From Acanthopleura granulata (Eukaryota > Mollusca > Polyplacophora > Chitonida > Chitonidae): a stretch of DNA of 64,000 nucleotides. Position numbers and translations under genes: made by a program. The DNA is taken from positions 1,426,001-1,490,000 of the forward strand of contig JABBOT010000023.1 of NCBI GenBank assembly GCA_016165875.1. The letters are read 5' to 3'. Position 1 is the first letter of the stretch. Every line of letters starts with the position of its first letter. Of the stretch, positions 34,201 to 49,200 are shown in pieces. A model generated the notes under the pieces. The model worked only from the letters and a program-made list of their open reading frames with translations, was not told the origin of the DNA and searched no databases.

Positions 34201-37200
34201 CCAAAAAAAAATAGCATAGATACCTATTTCACAAATTGGACCCATGTAACCATGGCGACAGGAGCAGGTGTCTGGAGCAATGCAATGTCCACCATTTTGA
34301 CAATGTCCAGAGCAAGAGGCTGGAGAAAACAAAAAAAAAATTTTTAACACAAAATAAAAGACAATCATCTTTGACAAACACAGCTACAGACACTTTAACA
34401 AGAAATAAAAACAACAGAAAAAAAATGAAATTTTGTATCTTCTCTGCCATAGCTATTTGGTGTGGATATTTTTATCTTGTGCAAAAACAGAAAAACAAAA
34501 TATTAAGTGTCAAGTGAAATTCCATGGCTAAGCTTTAGAACAGAAAATATAACCCAATTAAATTCAGAGAATTTCTACCCCATGCTAATTATGCAAACTT
34601 TATGCGTGGACCAAGTTGACTTTCAAGCTTATCCGAGAAAGTACAGAATGAATTTGCACACAAAATATTTTCAAAGTCAGAAAATATTTGAAACAGTTAT
34701 TACGCAGAAACCAACAACCAAGGAGAACCTCAAAATTCATCACATAACCAACACTTAAGTACAGGCATAGCTGATCTTCTAAACATGATCCCACGGTCAA
34801 GTGAATCTCAGCATGCATACAAATCAGAATTAGACAATGTTTGGTGCAATTATTGAACAGAAATCAAAGAGTGAAAGGCAGACCCAAATCACTTTCTTTC
34901 AGCAAAGCAAAATAATGATATGAAGCAACTTACGCTGACAGAGTTGTCCCCCTTGGATGGTATAGCCAGCTTGACACTGGCAGACATAGCCTCCGGCCGT
35001 GTTCACACAGACTGCATGCTCGCCGCATGTATGCACTTCACTGGCACATTCATCCACATCTGAGGAACAGAATGTCACATAGCAGGCTTGTCCACGCGCT
35101 TAATCTGCTCTCACCAGACTAAGATGTTCGGAGGAAAACCACTACCTCACAGTTCATGATCATCAGACGAGATAACTCTTGTAACTTCAGTTTCTCTGTC
35201 TTGATACTCCAATATCTTCAATCAATATCCACCTTTCACACATCCTATCCAACCTACAAATATTTAGCCTCAGCAACCTTTCCACATCAAACCCCCCACC
35301 CAACCATTGCACTAATGTCCATCCCTTCTCCAATGTATTCCGAGCTCACCCACAACCAGTAAAGAATGATGTAAACACTCACAAAAGTACACAATCTACA
35401 CAGAGCGCTCTACCTGGCCTCTACACACCCCACCTCTGAATTACAAGCCCCATACAACTCTGGTATGTATCACATAATCTCCACATGTTCCACCTTACCT
35501 CAACACATCCCACCGTTTCACTACAAGCTCCACACAGCCCTCACATGTACCATATAACCTCCACATGTTCCACCTTACCTCAACACATCCCACCCTTTCA
35601 CTACAAGCTCCACACAGCCCTCACATGTACCATATAACCTCCACATGTTCCACCTTACCTCAACACATCCCACCCTTCCACTACAAGCTCCACACAGCCC
35701 TCACATGTACCATATAACCTCCACATGTTCCACCCTGCCTCAACACATCTCACCCTTCCACTACAAGCTCCACACAGCCCTCACATGTCCCACACAATCT
35801 CTACATGTTCCACCCTGCCTCAACACATCCCACCCTTCCACTACAAGCTCCACACAGCCCTCACATGTACCATATAACCTCCACATGTTCCACCTTACCT
35901 CAACACATCCCACCCTTCCACTACAAGCTCCACACAGCCCTCACATGTACCATATAACCTCCACATGTTCCACCCTGCCTCAACACATCCCACCCTTTCA
36001 CTACAAGCTCCACACAGCCCTCACATGTACCATATAACCTCCACATGTTCCACCTTACCTCAACACATCCCATCCTTTCACTACAAGCTCCACACAGCCC
36101 TCACATGTACCATATAACCTCCACATGTTCCACCCTGCCTCAACACATCCCACCCTTCCACTACAAGCTCCACACAGCCCTCATATGTCCCACACAATCT
36201 CTACATGTTCCACCCTGCCTCAACACATCCCACCCTTCCACTACAAGCTCCACACAGCCCTCACATGTCCCACACAATCTCTACATGTTCCACCCTGCCT
36301 CAACACATCCCACCCTTCCACTACAAGCTCCACACAGCCCTCACATGTTCCTCTACATGTTCCACCCTGCCTCAACACATCCCACCCTTCCACTACAAGC
36401 TCCACACAGCCCTCACATGTCCCACACAATCTCTACATGTTCCACCCTGCCTCAACACATCCCACCCTTCCACTACAAGCTCCACACAGCCCTCACATGT
36501 ACCATATAACCTCCACATGTTCCACCTTACCTCAACACATCCCACCCTTCCACTACAAGCTCCACACAGCCCTCACATGTACCATATAACCTCCACATGT
36601 TCCACCTTACCTCAACACATCCCACCCTTTCACTACAAGCTCCACACAGCCCTCACATGTACCATATAACCTCCACATGTTCCACCTTACCTCAACACAT
36701 CCCACCGTTTCACTACAAGCTCCACACAGCCCTCACATGTACCATATAACCTCCACATGTTCCACCTTATCTCAACACATCCCACTCTTCCACTACAAGC
36801 CTCACACATATAACCTCCACATGTTCCATCTTACCTCAACACATCCCACCCTTCCACTACAAGCTCCACACAGCCCTCACATGTCCCACACAATCTCTAC
36901 ATGTTCCACCCTGCCTCAACACATCCCACCCTTCCACTACAAGCTCCACACAGCCCTCACATGTCCCACACAATCTCTACATGTTCCACCCTGCCTCAAC
37001 ACATCCCATCCTTCCACTACAAGCTCCACACAGCCCTCACATGTCCCACACAATCTCTACATGTTCCACCCTGCCTCAACACATCCCACCCTTTCACTAC
37101 AAGCTCCACACAGCCCTCACATGTCCCACACAATCTCTACATGTTCCACCCTGCCTCAACACATCCCACCCTTCCACTACAAGCTCCACACAGCCCTCAC

Positions 37201-40200
37201 ATGTCCCACATAATCTCTACATGTTCCACCCTGCCTCAACACATCCCACCCTTCCACTACAAGCTCCACACAGCCCTCACATGTACCATATAACCTCCAC
37301 ATGTTCCACCTTACCTCAACACATCCCACCCTTTCACTACAAGCTCCACACAGCCCTCACATGTACCATATAACCTCCACATGTTCCACCTTACCTCAAC
37401 ACATCCCACCCTTTCACTACAAGCTCCACACAGCCCTCACATGTACCATATAACCTCCACATGTTCCACCTTACCTCAACACATCCCACCCTTCCACTAC
37501 AAGCTCCACACAGCCCTCACATGTACCATATAACCTTCACATGTTCCACCCTGCCTCAACACATCCCACCCTTCCACTACAAGCTCCACACAGCCCTCAC
37601 ATGTACCATATAACCTCCACATGTTCCACCCTGCCTCAACACATCCCACCCTTCCACTACAAGCTCCACACAGCCCTCACATGTACCATATAACCTCCAC
37701 ATGTTCCACCTTACCTCAACACATCCCACCCTTTCACTACAAGCTCCACACAGCCCTCACATGTACCATATAACCTCCACATGTTCCACCTTACCTCAAC
37801 ACATCCCACCCTTTCACTACAAGCTCACATGTACCATATAACACATGTTCCACCCTGCCTCAACACATCCCACCCTTCCACTACAAGCTCCACACAGCCC
37901 TCACATGTACCATATAACCTCCACATGTTCCACCCTGCCTCAACACATCCCACCCTTTCACTACAAGCTCCACACAGCCCTCACATGTACCATATAACCT
38001 CCACATGTTCCACCTTACCTCAGCTCCACACAGCCCTCACATGTACCATATAACCTCCACATGTTCCACCTTACCTCAACACATCCCACCCTTTCACTAC
38101 AAGCTCCACACAGCCCTCACATGTACCACACAATCTCTACATGTTCCACCCTGCCTCAACACATCTCACCCTTCCACTACAAGCTCCACACAGCCCTCAC
38201 ATGTCCCACACAATCTCTACATGTTCCACCCTGCCTCAACACATCCCACCCTTCCACTACAAGCTCCACACACCCTCACATGTACCACACAATCTCTACA
38301 TGTTCCACCTTACCTCAACACATCCCACCCTTTCACTACAAGCTCCACACAGCCCTCACATGTCCCACACAATCGCCACATCTTCCACCCTGCCTTTACA
38401 GACCCATCCACTCCAAGCCAACCACAACTCTTGACGTCCCGCACAATCTCTACATGCTCTACCCTGCCTCCACACACCCCACCCATCCACTACAAGCCCC
38501 ACACAACCCTGACATATTCCATCCAATCTCTACATGCTCTACCCTGCCTCCACACACCCCACCCATCCACTACAAGCCCCACACAACCCTGACATGCCCC
38601 ATACAATCTCTACATGCTCTACCCTGCCTCCACACACCCCACCAAACCACTACAAGCTCCACACAACCCTGACATGTCCCATACAATCTCTACATGCTCT
38701 ACCCTGCCTCCACACACCCCACCAAACCACTACAAGCCCCACACAACCCTGACATGTTCCATCCAATCTCCAAATAATCCATCCTATCTGTAAACAGCCA
38801 CCCATCCACTACAAGCTCCACACAACCCTGATATGTTCCATCCAATCTCTACATGCTCTACCCTGCCTCCACACACCCCACCAAACCACTACAAGCCCCA
38901 CACAACCCTGACATGTCCCATACAATCTCTACATGCTCTACCCTGCCTCCACACACCCCACCAAACCACTACAAGCTCCACACAACCCTCACATGTTCCA
39001 TCCAATCTCTACATGCTCTACCCTGCCTCCACACACCCCACCCATCCACTACAAGCCCCACACAACCCTGACATGTCCCATACAATCTCTACATGCTCTA
39101 CCCTGCCTCCACACACCCCACCAAACCACTACAAGCCCCACAAAACCCTGACATGCCCCATACAATCTCTACATGCTCTACCCTGCCTCCACACACCCCA
39201 CCAATCCACTACAAGCCCCACAAAACCTTCACATGCTTCACCCTGCCTCTACAAATCCCAGTCATCCACTACAAACCCCACACAACCCTGACATGTTCCA
39301 CACACTCCACCCATCCAATACAAGCCCCACACATCCTACACTTGTTCCACCTAGCGTCTGTAAATCCCACCCATCCACTACAAGCCCCACAAAACCCCGA
39401 TATGTTCCACGCTACTGCAACACTATAAGCCCCACACACTCCACCTGATCCCTGAAGACTGACCTCCAACTCAAAAGCAAGCATGCACACACTCCATTTT
39501 GCTTTCATTCTCTGCCTCACCAATCCTCTCATCACTAAACTTTCAGTTTGTTATCCACACACCACATTCGACTGCAGAGATTTTTTTTTTTACGAACCAG
39601 CTTTTGTAAGACTTTACAAGAGAGTTAAGGATGTAAAAACACCAGCAGCTAAATGCAACATATTTCACAGATATTTCAGTCATCCAATAACCTTGAAGTT
39701 GAGAGGACGATGCCATAAAGCCAGATCTGACTAAGGTCAAAAAATGTGATTCTATCACTTAGGTTTAGACAAACATGTTAAAATTTCAGCCCCCGGGTAT
39801 TGTGTATTACACAGAGGCTTTAAGTTTTAATTTGAAGCCAAAAACGGTTTCGTGGAATCAGTCACAGTTTCCTGTGCCTTTGAGCTCCCTGAATGTCATC
39901 AGTTTATGTCTGCACTGGGAATTTTGAAATCTACCCAACAAGTTTCAACCAGCTTAGGACTAGGTTTATCACAGGAAACGATGGGTAAAAGCAGTTCTTC
40001 AGAATCTTATTAATTTCACTAAAACACTTCCGATTAATAATTTGCCCCCTAATAAGTCTGGGCACTGTTTTAGTACAGTACATATATATGCTGCACAAAG
40101 GCTTTTCATAGTTCTCCACAGTGAAATGTGCAGCAGCTTCTGAATGAATCCTGATGTCAATCAGTGATAAAACCCCAGTTGATGTCAATCAGTGATAAAA

Positions 40201-43200
40201 CCCCAGTTGGTGTCAATCAGTGATAAAACTCCAGTTGATGTCAATCAGTGATAATACCCCAAATGGTGTCAATCAGTGATAAAACTCCAGTTGATGTCAT
40301 TCAGTGGTAAAACCCCAGTTGATGTCAATCAGTGTTAAAGTATCACCAGCTGTCAATCAGTGATAAAACCGCAGTTGATGTCAATCAGTGGTAAAGTCCC
40401 AGTTGATGTCAATCAGTGGTAAAACCCCAGTTGATGTCAATCAGTGTTAAAGTATCACCAGCTGTCAATCAGTGATAAAACCCCACATGCTGTCAATCAG
40501 TGATAAAACCCCACACCCTGTCAAACAGCCATAAATCCCCACTTGATGTCAATTAGTGATGAAGTTCCACCTCATGTCAATCTGTGGTAAAGCCCCACCT
40601 GCTGTTAATCAGCGGTAAAGTCCCACTTGATGTCAGTTAGTGATGAAGTCCCACTTGATGTCAATCAATGGTAAAGCCCCACCTGCTGTCCATCACTGGT
40701 AAAGCATCACCTACCCAATTTTAACACTCTGAACCATAGCTGCAGAATACTTCCTTCATGTAACACCCTTCAAGGGGCATATACATATATACTCAAGACT
40801 GCTACTTGAGTATTTCATGAAAATTTTCCTATTTTTCTGTTCTAGTGCAGCACAAAAAGAAAAAATAAATCACCATTTCCTTGGAGTTTTTCTATTCTTA
40901 TTTGTTTCTTGGAATTTATTGATGAAGCAGTATTTTGCAGCATATCGTTCTGAACACACTGAAGGTAAGAGAAGCTGACCCCAAGCAGGTGACTAAACAG
41001 CGGAGGTGTCTGACCGACAATATAGTCTCATTTACATCTGTTTAGTTGGCCTTGCGTGAAGTTCTCTCTTACCTTGGCTAGATTTTGGAGGCACGACACA
41101 CGGTCATGCACCAATGAAAAACAAACACAGAAAGATATATTTTGTAAAAAGGAAATGGGATTTATTTTTCCTTAAAACCTACAGCTGATTTATCCCAGAG
41201 GTAGAAAAATTGAGTCATCATAACAACTGCTTTCTGTATCTGTTTCATAATAATAATTCCATTTTTCGTTTTTTCACATTTTTTTTGGACTAATTTTTTT
41301 TTCACATCATTGCGCTTCTCTCCCTTCTAGAAAATAGACTTTCTACAACATGATTGGGAGAATTCCTCTCTATTATATACTCAACGACCTGGTCACCCAA
41401 ATGGGAGCGTAGCAAATACAGAATACTGTACAAAGTGGTAAGCACATATAAAATACTGTAAACATTTAGAATTAGTCCAAGATTTCTCTGTTCTCACAAA
41501 CGGTGCACTGTTTTGCACATATGTGTATTGGCACACATACACATGCTGCCTGTCCTTAGAGGACCCTGCCAAACAGTAGACAAACTCCAACCACCATCAC
41601 AGACTGTACAAGAACTAAACCCGCGCTACCTTCACAAGCATCATCACTCGAGTCATCGCTCCTCCCCTTTTTGTGACCTCCGGCACACTGGCAGCGGTAT
41701 GCACCGATCGTGTTCACACAGAATGTGTTGCCATGGCAGTGGTGACCATTTCGTCCCCCCTCAGTCAAGCATTCATCAACATCTGAAATTGATTTATTAT
41801 TGAGTTATTATTATTATTCCACTGACTAGTACACTGTAATACAGATCTGATATAAACAATTGCTGAATAATTATTAATTCTGGTTGATGATATGACACTT
41901 GCACATAATTTAGAAATCTAGCACAAAATGTCTCCATCGTCTCAAAAATGACTTTCACTCCATCCATACAACTGTCACCAATTGAGAGGGATTCCTCAAC
42001 CACTCCAATATACATCAGTATCAGTATTCATTTGGATGGAGCGATATGTGATCACTTCAACCGTTTCCTCTGTTGGCTTGTTTCGCAGAACTAGTTTGTT
42101 CTAGGCAATGGCATCACTGCCAGTTTGTGCCCTGAAGAAGGTGTATGTGTGTACACAGGTTTTCTCAGACAAGCCCCTTCAGCTGTTGCCCATGTAATGT
42201 CCACATTCAAGAACAATCTTTCAGCCTTCAAACTATGTATTGCTAAGAGGCTTGGAACACTTCAAATTTGTTAACCTTATGTTGTTTACTCATCTATTCA
42301 TTGCAATAACAAAGATTTATGTCAAATTTATGTTCAAACTGAAACACTTTATTTATTTATTTGATTGGTGTTTTACACCAGCAGCCAGCATTATGGTGGG
42401 CGGAATCCAGGCAGAGCCCATAACAGGTTGATGGCAAACCTTCCCACATATGAGAGAGACCTGAGAGGAAGTTTGCAAGAGCTGGACTTGAACTCACAGA
42501 GACTGCATTGGTGAGGGGCATCTGGGTCATTACATCACGCTGGTGCACTGACCCCTTTGGGTCGGCCATGGAAGCTCCTCAATCCTCACAAACATCCGCA
42601 TTCTCCAGAGGGCAATAAGTGTCTGTTGTAGTAACACTGGTTTGGGCAAGCCAGACAGATGGACAAGCACAGACTTACCTTCGCATTCCCTCCCATCCCC
42701 ATGGAAACCAGCCTTGCACTGACAGGCGTAGCGGGTATCCAAGTTGACACACGTGGCATTGACATGGCAGTCATGGCCTTGAGAGCAGAAATCTGTCCCT
42801 GACAACAATAACCCAACACATACATTCATGAGGAACTGGTACATCTGCACAGACTCACTGATCAATTCAAGTACTGTATTCCATAAGGCATCAGCAACTT
42901 CAGAAATTTGATATTGCAACTTTGATACAAGTCTGTAGTTTGTAAGACAAATAAACACCTACCTCTGCTATGCCAAAACATGAGACTTATTTATAGTTCA
43001 AAGAACAAGAAAACGGTTCAACCATATTACAAGTAACCTTTCCACTGGACATGACATTTGTATTATCAAACTGGGTAAAGAATCACAATTGAGTTTGGAA
43101 TCAGGAGTCTGAACTCAGTAACGATCGAAAACTAGTCTACTCAAAATTTTTTATTGGTATTTTTATAAAAGTTTTTTTATCTTTCTCTCCATATTAATTT

Positions 43201-46200
43201 CTTTAAAATCCCTATCCTTTTCTAGATTCAGAATAAAAAAGACCCTACCAACTTACCCTATTTTTGCTCATAGGGTTTGGTTACGCCCAACAAAGGATGG
43301 TACTATAAATCAGGTATCATTTTTTATTTTATACCCACAGTGACATTTAAAAATTCTCTTTTTTGTTGACCAGATAAACAAGGATTTTACTTTACTCTGT
43401 CTGACTTGGTAAAGCCTTTAATTAACTTTCAATGAACACTGATACATTTCAACCAATTAAGATGTGATGCAGATGAGAAAACCTGGGAAATAGCTGCAGC
43501 AACCTTTGTATCTTGATATTTATTTACATTTATTTAAAAAATGCTTGTGTAAAGAAATAAATTCAGAGTTAAACTCCTATAAGAGCAGTTTTTGATTGTG
43601 ATTTCCTGTCTTTTTAGGTGATAACTGATGCTCAGGGATCTCAAAAGTCAACCCTCAGCTGACTTTGAATCCTTCTCACTGTTAAAACTAATCACAACAA
43701 CGACAACGTGAACAGACAATCTCACTGGCTAACAAGTGCTGGAAAGCTGTCAGGGTGAGAAATACACACTGCCATTTGGAGAACAAATCTGAATTCTGCG
43801 CCTATCAGCATTCGCTGCTATTTCAGCGAGCTCTAACAGTGAAGATTCCATGAATCAGCTCAGTTAAGAGAAAGCAGATTTTTTTTTTGTAAGCCTGGTC
43901 TGAGTGGTCAGGCCAGCTGCAGTAATTACTGACAGAACTGTGGGAGGGTTACCTCTGCATACTGGACAGCATTCCCCTTGAACAGACAACTGATCCTCTT
44001 CTGAACAATTTAATGGCGGGCAGCTGTCTTCTTTTTCACAGATCATATTACCATCCTAAGTACAGAGAACCAGTGAGATCAAAAATACAGATGATGGTTG
44101 TCAACAACTGGCCCCAATTCTAAATACACTGGTGTCACACATATACCAATAAGCTTACACCTAATGACCAAGTGTAACTAAAAAAAAATATGCATACAAA
44201 TATTAAAATAAAAAGAAGGAAAATTTTTAAAATTAAATCTGTCCTGTGCATTTTAGAATAAGCATTCAAGAGGTACTTACATTACACATACAGACAACAC
44301 AAGGCCTGGGTATGGAACTCTCCCCATGGTCGTAATACTCTCCTAGGTAGTAACAGTCATCTGTAACACAGGAATACGGAGAATCATCATCAGTACGAAC
44401 AGAATACAGGGAATTACTGCAACAATCGATCATCTGTACCACAAGAATAGAGAATTAGTCACCTATAAGAATAGGATACAGAGAATTAGTTCAAAAATCA
44501 ATCATCTATAAAACCAAGAATAGAGAATTAGTCATCTGAGCGAACAGAATACAGGGAATTACTGCAACAATCTTTTGTCACACAACTCATACAACAATCT
44601 GTGACAGACGTACTCTACAGAAAATTAGTGCACTGATCTGTAACAATAGGGAATTAGTGCAACAATCATAGACAGCACAAGAACAAAACAGAAAGTAGGG
44701 CAACACGCATCTGCAACAAAAGAACAATGCAGAGCATTAGCGTACATTTATCGCTAACATAAGAACAATTATCGTGGAACACATCATGTAACAATTATCT
44801 GTAACATGTCAACAATGCAGAAAATCAGTGCCACAATCATCAGCAACAGAAGAACACGAGAAAGAATTAGTGCAACTGGAAGCAGTAACCTGGAATGGGT
44901 AACCAATGCATTGTGTATCCGAGCAACAACAATCATCTGGAATGGGTAACCAATACATTACAGATTACTCTACAACAATCAACTGGAAGAGGGAACCAAT
45001 ACAATATAGATTACTCTACAACAATCATCTGGAACGGGGAAGTAATACATTATAGATTACTCTACAACAATCATCTGGAAGGGGGAAGTAATGCATTATA
45101 TATTACTCTGCAACAATCATCTGGAAGAGGGAACCAATACATTATAGATTACTCTACAACAATCATCTGGAAGAGGGAACCAATGCATTACAGATTACTT
45201 GGTAACAAATCATTTGGAAGAGGAAACTTGAATACAAAATTACTCAGTATCAATCATCTGTCATAGGAAGCCTGATTTCTCTTTTCAGAAAGCATAAGAA
45301 TTAAGATTAACCAGTAAACCTTTAATAGGTAAGCGGTGTAAGTATGATGAGCTGCAACTGAGACTAAAGCATGAGTGTAAATACCATTGGGTGTAAATAG
45401 GGGATGATTGCACTGTTACAGTAACTATATGTACTGCTCTTTCACAGAGTAATGAAGAATCACAAAACAACCATAATCGTCTAACTCCTAACAAGTACTA
45501 TGGTAACAAACTCCAAACCTCTTTCTGCCCAGTGAAGTGTATTACGTACCCCTAAATGACCTAAAATTTCGTCCACGACAAATCTGTTCATATTTCCTCA
45601 TTCTGAGAGTTCTATTGATTGTACAAGGGTATTCTGAGGTTTGTTAGGAAGGTAGGATGATATCCTACTGGAAAAATGTTTCCGCGGCAAAAGTAGTATT
45701 TTATGGCATTTATTTCCCTCTAAAAATGTGCATTTTTTGAAGAAATTTTAGGTCATTTACAGTACCCAAGCAACCATTCCGACATAACAAACAAAAAATT
45801 TTTACTATCTGCGACACTATACTAATCAGTTGCACATTATTTAAACACCTTCTCCAAAATTGAATCACCTATTAGTTACTGAAAAAAAAAGAACATTATA
45901 AATATTTTCCGATTTTGGTCTTTCTTGCTACTGAGATATTAAGGGAAAATTTTATTTAAATTCTTCAATTAACAGAAGTTACAAAGCAGGCATCATATGA
46001 AATTTATACATATTTAGTTCTTTATTTATTTGGTGTTTTATACCTCCCTCAAGAATATTTCTCTTATACCATCATATACATACCAGTATTATGGTGGGAG
46101 AAAACCAGACAGAGCCTGGTTGAAATCCACAATCATCCGCAGGTTGCTGGCAAACTTTCCTTCGTATGGCCAGACAGGACGTCAGCATAATTTGGACTTG

Positions 46201-49200
46201 AATTCATATTGACCGCATTGGTGAGAGGCTCCTGGGTCATTGTGGTGCTTTTGCGTGCTAGCCACAGAGGTCCCAAAAGTTATACATAAATTTAACATAT
46301 CCTTGGCCAAATGGTTAATGTCCTAGCACAATACAATGACCCCAATTGCCTCTTGTCTCTCACCAATGCAGTCACTGTGAGTTCAAGTCCAGTGCTGGCT
46401 AACTTAATTCCTCTCTGTGGTAAGGTCTGCCAGCAACCTGTGGACAAGGTTTCCCCCAGACACTGCCTGGTTTCCTCCACCATAGTGCTGGTCGCCATCG
46501 TATAAGTGAAATATTCAGGAGAACGGCGTAAAACTTTCATCAAATATATATATAAATAAATAAATGGATAGCAAATGCAAGCTGGAGACAGTCTGGAAGG
46601 CGTGCAAAAGAACTAGACAAAGGTATGAGATGTGGTTAAGGTTGGATATATATGGTGGTATCCAGTGTGTGGATCCTTACGTCCATACACGTGCACCAAA
46701 CCCACGAGCCCTACCCCCCAAACTGCCCATCCTGCACCCTGATCATACCTTCAGACAGCCTTTCAGATGGAGTTACCACAGTGCCATAAGGTTTACCAAG
46801 GATTTATTACACTTATGCATTCCAACTGGGATAGGGGAGGGCTTCAGTCAACTGAGACCTGTGATCTACCCTCTATTATCAGGGCTGAACAACATACAGG
46901 CAATTTAACCCATGTAAACAGCTACAGTAATTGTCTCTTCCTGGAAATGGTATCAAATACTGGCGCAGAGGTAGGCCAAGGAAAGGCCGTACCATGAGGC
47001 TATCGTGGTTACGATATGGGCTGGACCAGAGAAACTCTTTCGAAAAATCTAAAATCAATAGCTCAGTCTGGTTCGGCAGACGCCAAGGGATCAATATAAA
47101 ACAGCGTGTAGATCCAGCGCTAGGCCCCCAGCAGACAACGTAAGCTCAGTTAATGACCGCTGCCTTGTGTGGCTTTACAGAGCCCAGAAGCTCTGATTTG
47201 CTGCAACTGGCCGCACGGCCAGGAGCATTTCCCCCTCGTTTACACCAGTAGTAAAGCAGGATTTACCGTGGCCCAGTGACAGGTTTCTGGCAGCATGGCA
47301 CTTCCAGGTAGATGAAGTCAGAGTCTAGTACCAGCCAGCATCATATCTTTCTCCATCCGTCCCAGGAAGCACTCAGAGGCAGCCTCTTGATAATCCTTGC
47401 TCCATGGCTGAGCAGCGTGTAATCTTTTAACCTGCACTAGCCTTATACAGATATCCGGTGATGAAAACAGCTATTTTCTGTGCTCTATATCATGTGAAGA
47501 GCAGGCATGACACAAACAAAACAAATGTGTAACTACATGTAACAGGGCTGGCAGGCAGTCCATAACTAATACATTACATAAAACTATAAAATCAAGATGC
47601 CCCTCTCCTTCATCGCTCGTAGGCCACGGGGACAATAATGAAATAATGACTTCATTCACTGCATATACAGTGTGATAATTAATTGCAGTAAAAAAGGAAG
47701 TATCCATTGTTTCTGGACGATTCAGGTAGCAGATCTGCTCATGCCCCTGGCACATATAGTAAACAAAGTATACTTACTGAGACAGACTGGACAGCACTCC
47801 CCCTCTTTGTACACTGGGTGCTTACAACTGACCCCGGGACAGTCCAACTTTTTACAATTAATTGAACCATTCTGAAATGAGGAAAAATCAGCTCAAATTG
47901 ATGTGTCCATAGAACTAATCACAAAAGTGAATAACGACAAGTAAAGTGCAATTCAAACTTATTGTTAACTTGGATGTCATGTGAAAGAAAAGGGAAATAA
48001 ATCATTCCTTTATCCACCAAACAAATCACCTCGTGAATAAACTGAAATTTTTCAGACAATTATGCGACACTTCAAAACAATGAGGTTATGGTCAAACTGT
48101 TTAAGATGATCACAGACTGTGTATAAGGCCATCTGTTACAAGATCTTAAGTATACGGTCACAGTAAAAGGACATCCACTCTACTATGTAAGCACATCAGC
48201 CTTTGTTATTAAGTCATTATTGAAGTATTTGATGAAGATACACTTTCATAAGTTTTACCGTACCATTATCTATAGCAATTTGATAGGCAATTTCATTTAA
48301 GCCATGTCAAATTGATTATGTTCTCAACACAGCAATAAAAATAAGATTGATAAGTAATGTTGGCATTTAACTTTTCATTTTACTCAGACAATGTTTGCAT
48401 TTAACATTTTATTTTTATTTAGAAAATATCAGAATATTCCTGATGCCCACTGTCAATTGCTGGCAACATTACTATGGACATTTAAAGGCCATAACTCAAA
48501 ACCAGCTCAATAATGATAAAATAAGTTTACAATAATAATAAATAAAACAAACACATTGACTAAATGGTGATTATGTTTACCCAAGCTCAGTGAAATACAT
48601 GTACATCTACAACTCTGGGACAAGTTACACTGACAAGATTCATTTCAACAGGATATTTTGAACTAAGGACCTCAACTATGCCAGGAGTCCACAACCATGA
48701 CCAAATAGCCTGGTTTTCTGTTGGAAGAAATCAGGTAGACTGTTGACTCCTGAGACATTCAGAACTCCCTTGTGGTGATGTCATATAACTCTGTGTCGGC
48801 AGTTAACTGACAAGACTCCTTCTCCTACAAACCTGTAATAATGACAGAAGTCAGCTGAACTAGGGGGAAAAGTCAGCTGAATGGGACCAAGTCAATTGTA
48901 ATGATGCCAGTTGAACTGGGGGAGGGGGCAAAAGTCAGTTGAACTGGTGGGTGGCAAGTCAGCTGAAACTGGGTGGCAAAACTCAGCTTGAGGGGCAAAA
49001 GTCAGCTGAACTGGTGGATGGCAAAAGTCAGCTGAACTGGCGGGTGACAAAAGTCAGCTGAACTGGTGGGTGGCAAAAGTCAGCTAAATTGATGGGTGGC
49101 AACAGTCAGCTGAACTGGTGGGTGGCAAAAGTCAGCTGAACTGGTGGGTGGCAAAAGTCAGCTGAACTGATGGGTGGCAAAAGTCAGCTGAACTGGAGGG

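Noticed and set aside
35645..38672. Many overlapping + strand frames of 130-203 codons with Pro/His/Thr-rich repeats
   Set aside because: They are produced by the 80-bp satellite, which is poor in stops and rotates through all frames. They lie inside a NELL intron on the opposite strand.
40150..40710. The 28-bp array considered as a CRISPR-like array
   Set aside because: Copies are directly adjacent with no unique spacers, there are no cas genes, and the genome is animal.
46931..47143. Short frame with GRPRKGR, considered as an AT-hook protein
   Set aside because: It has no splice context, other domain or homology I recognise, and lies in an intron of a gene on the other strand.
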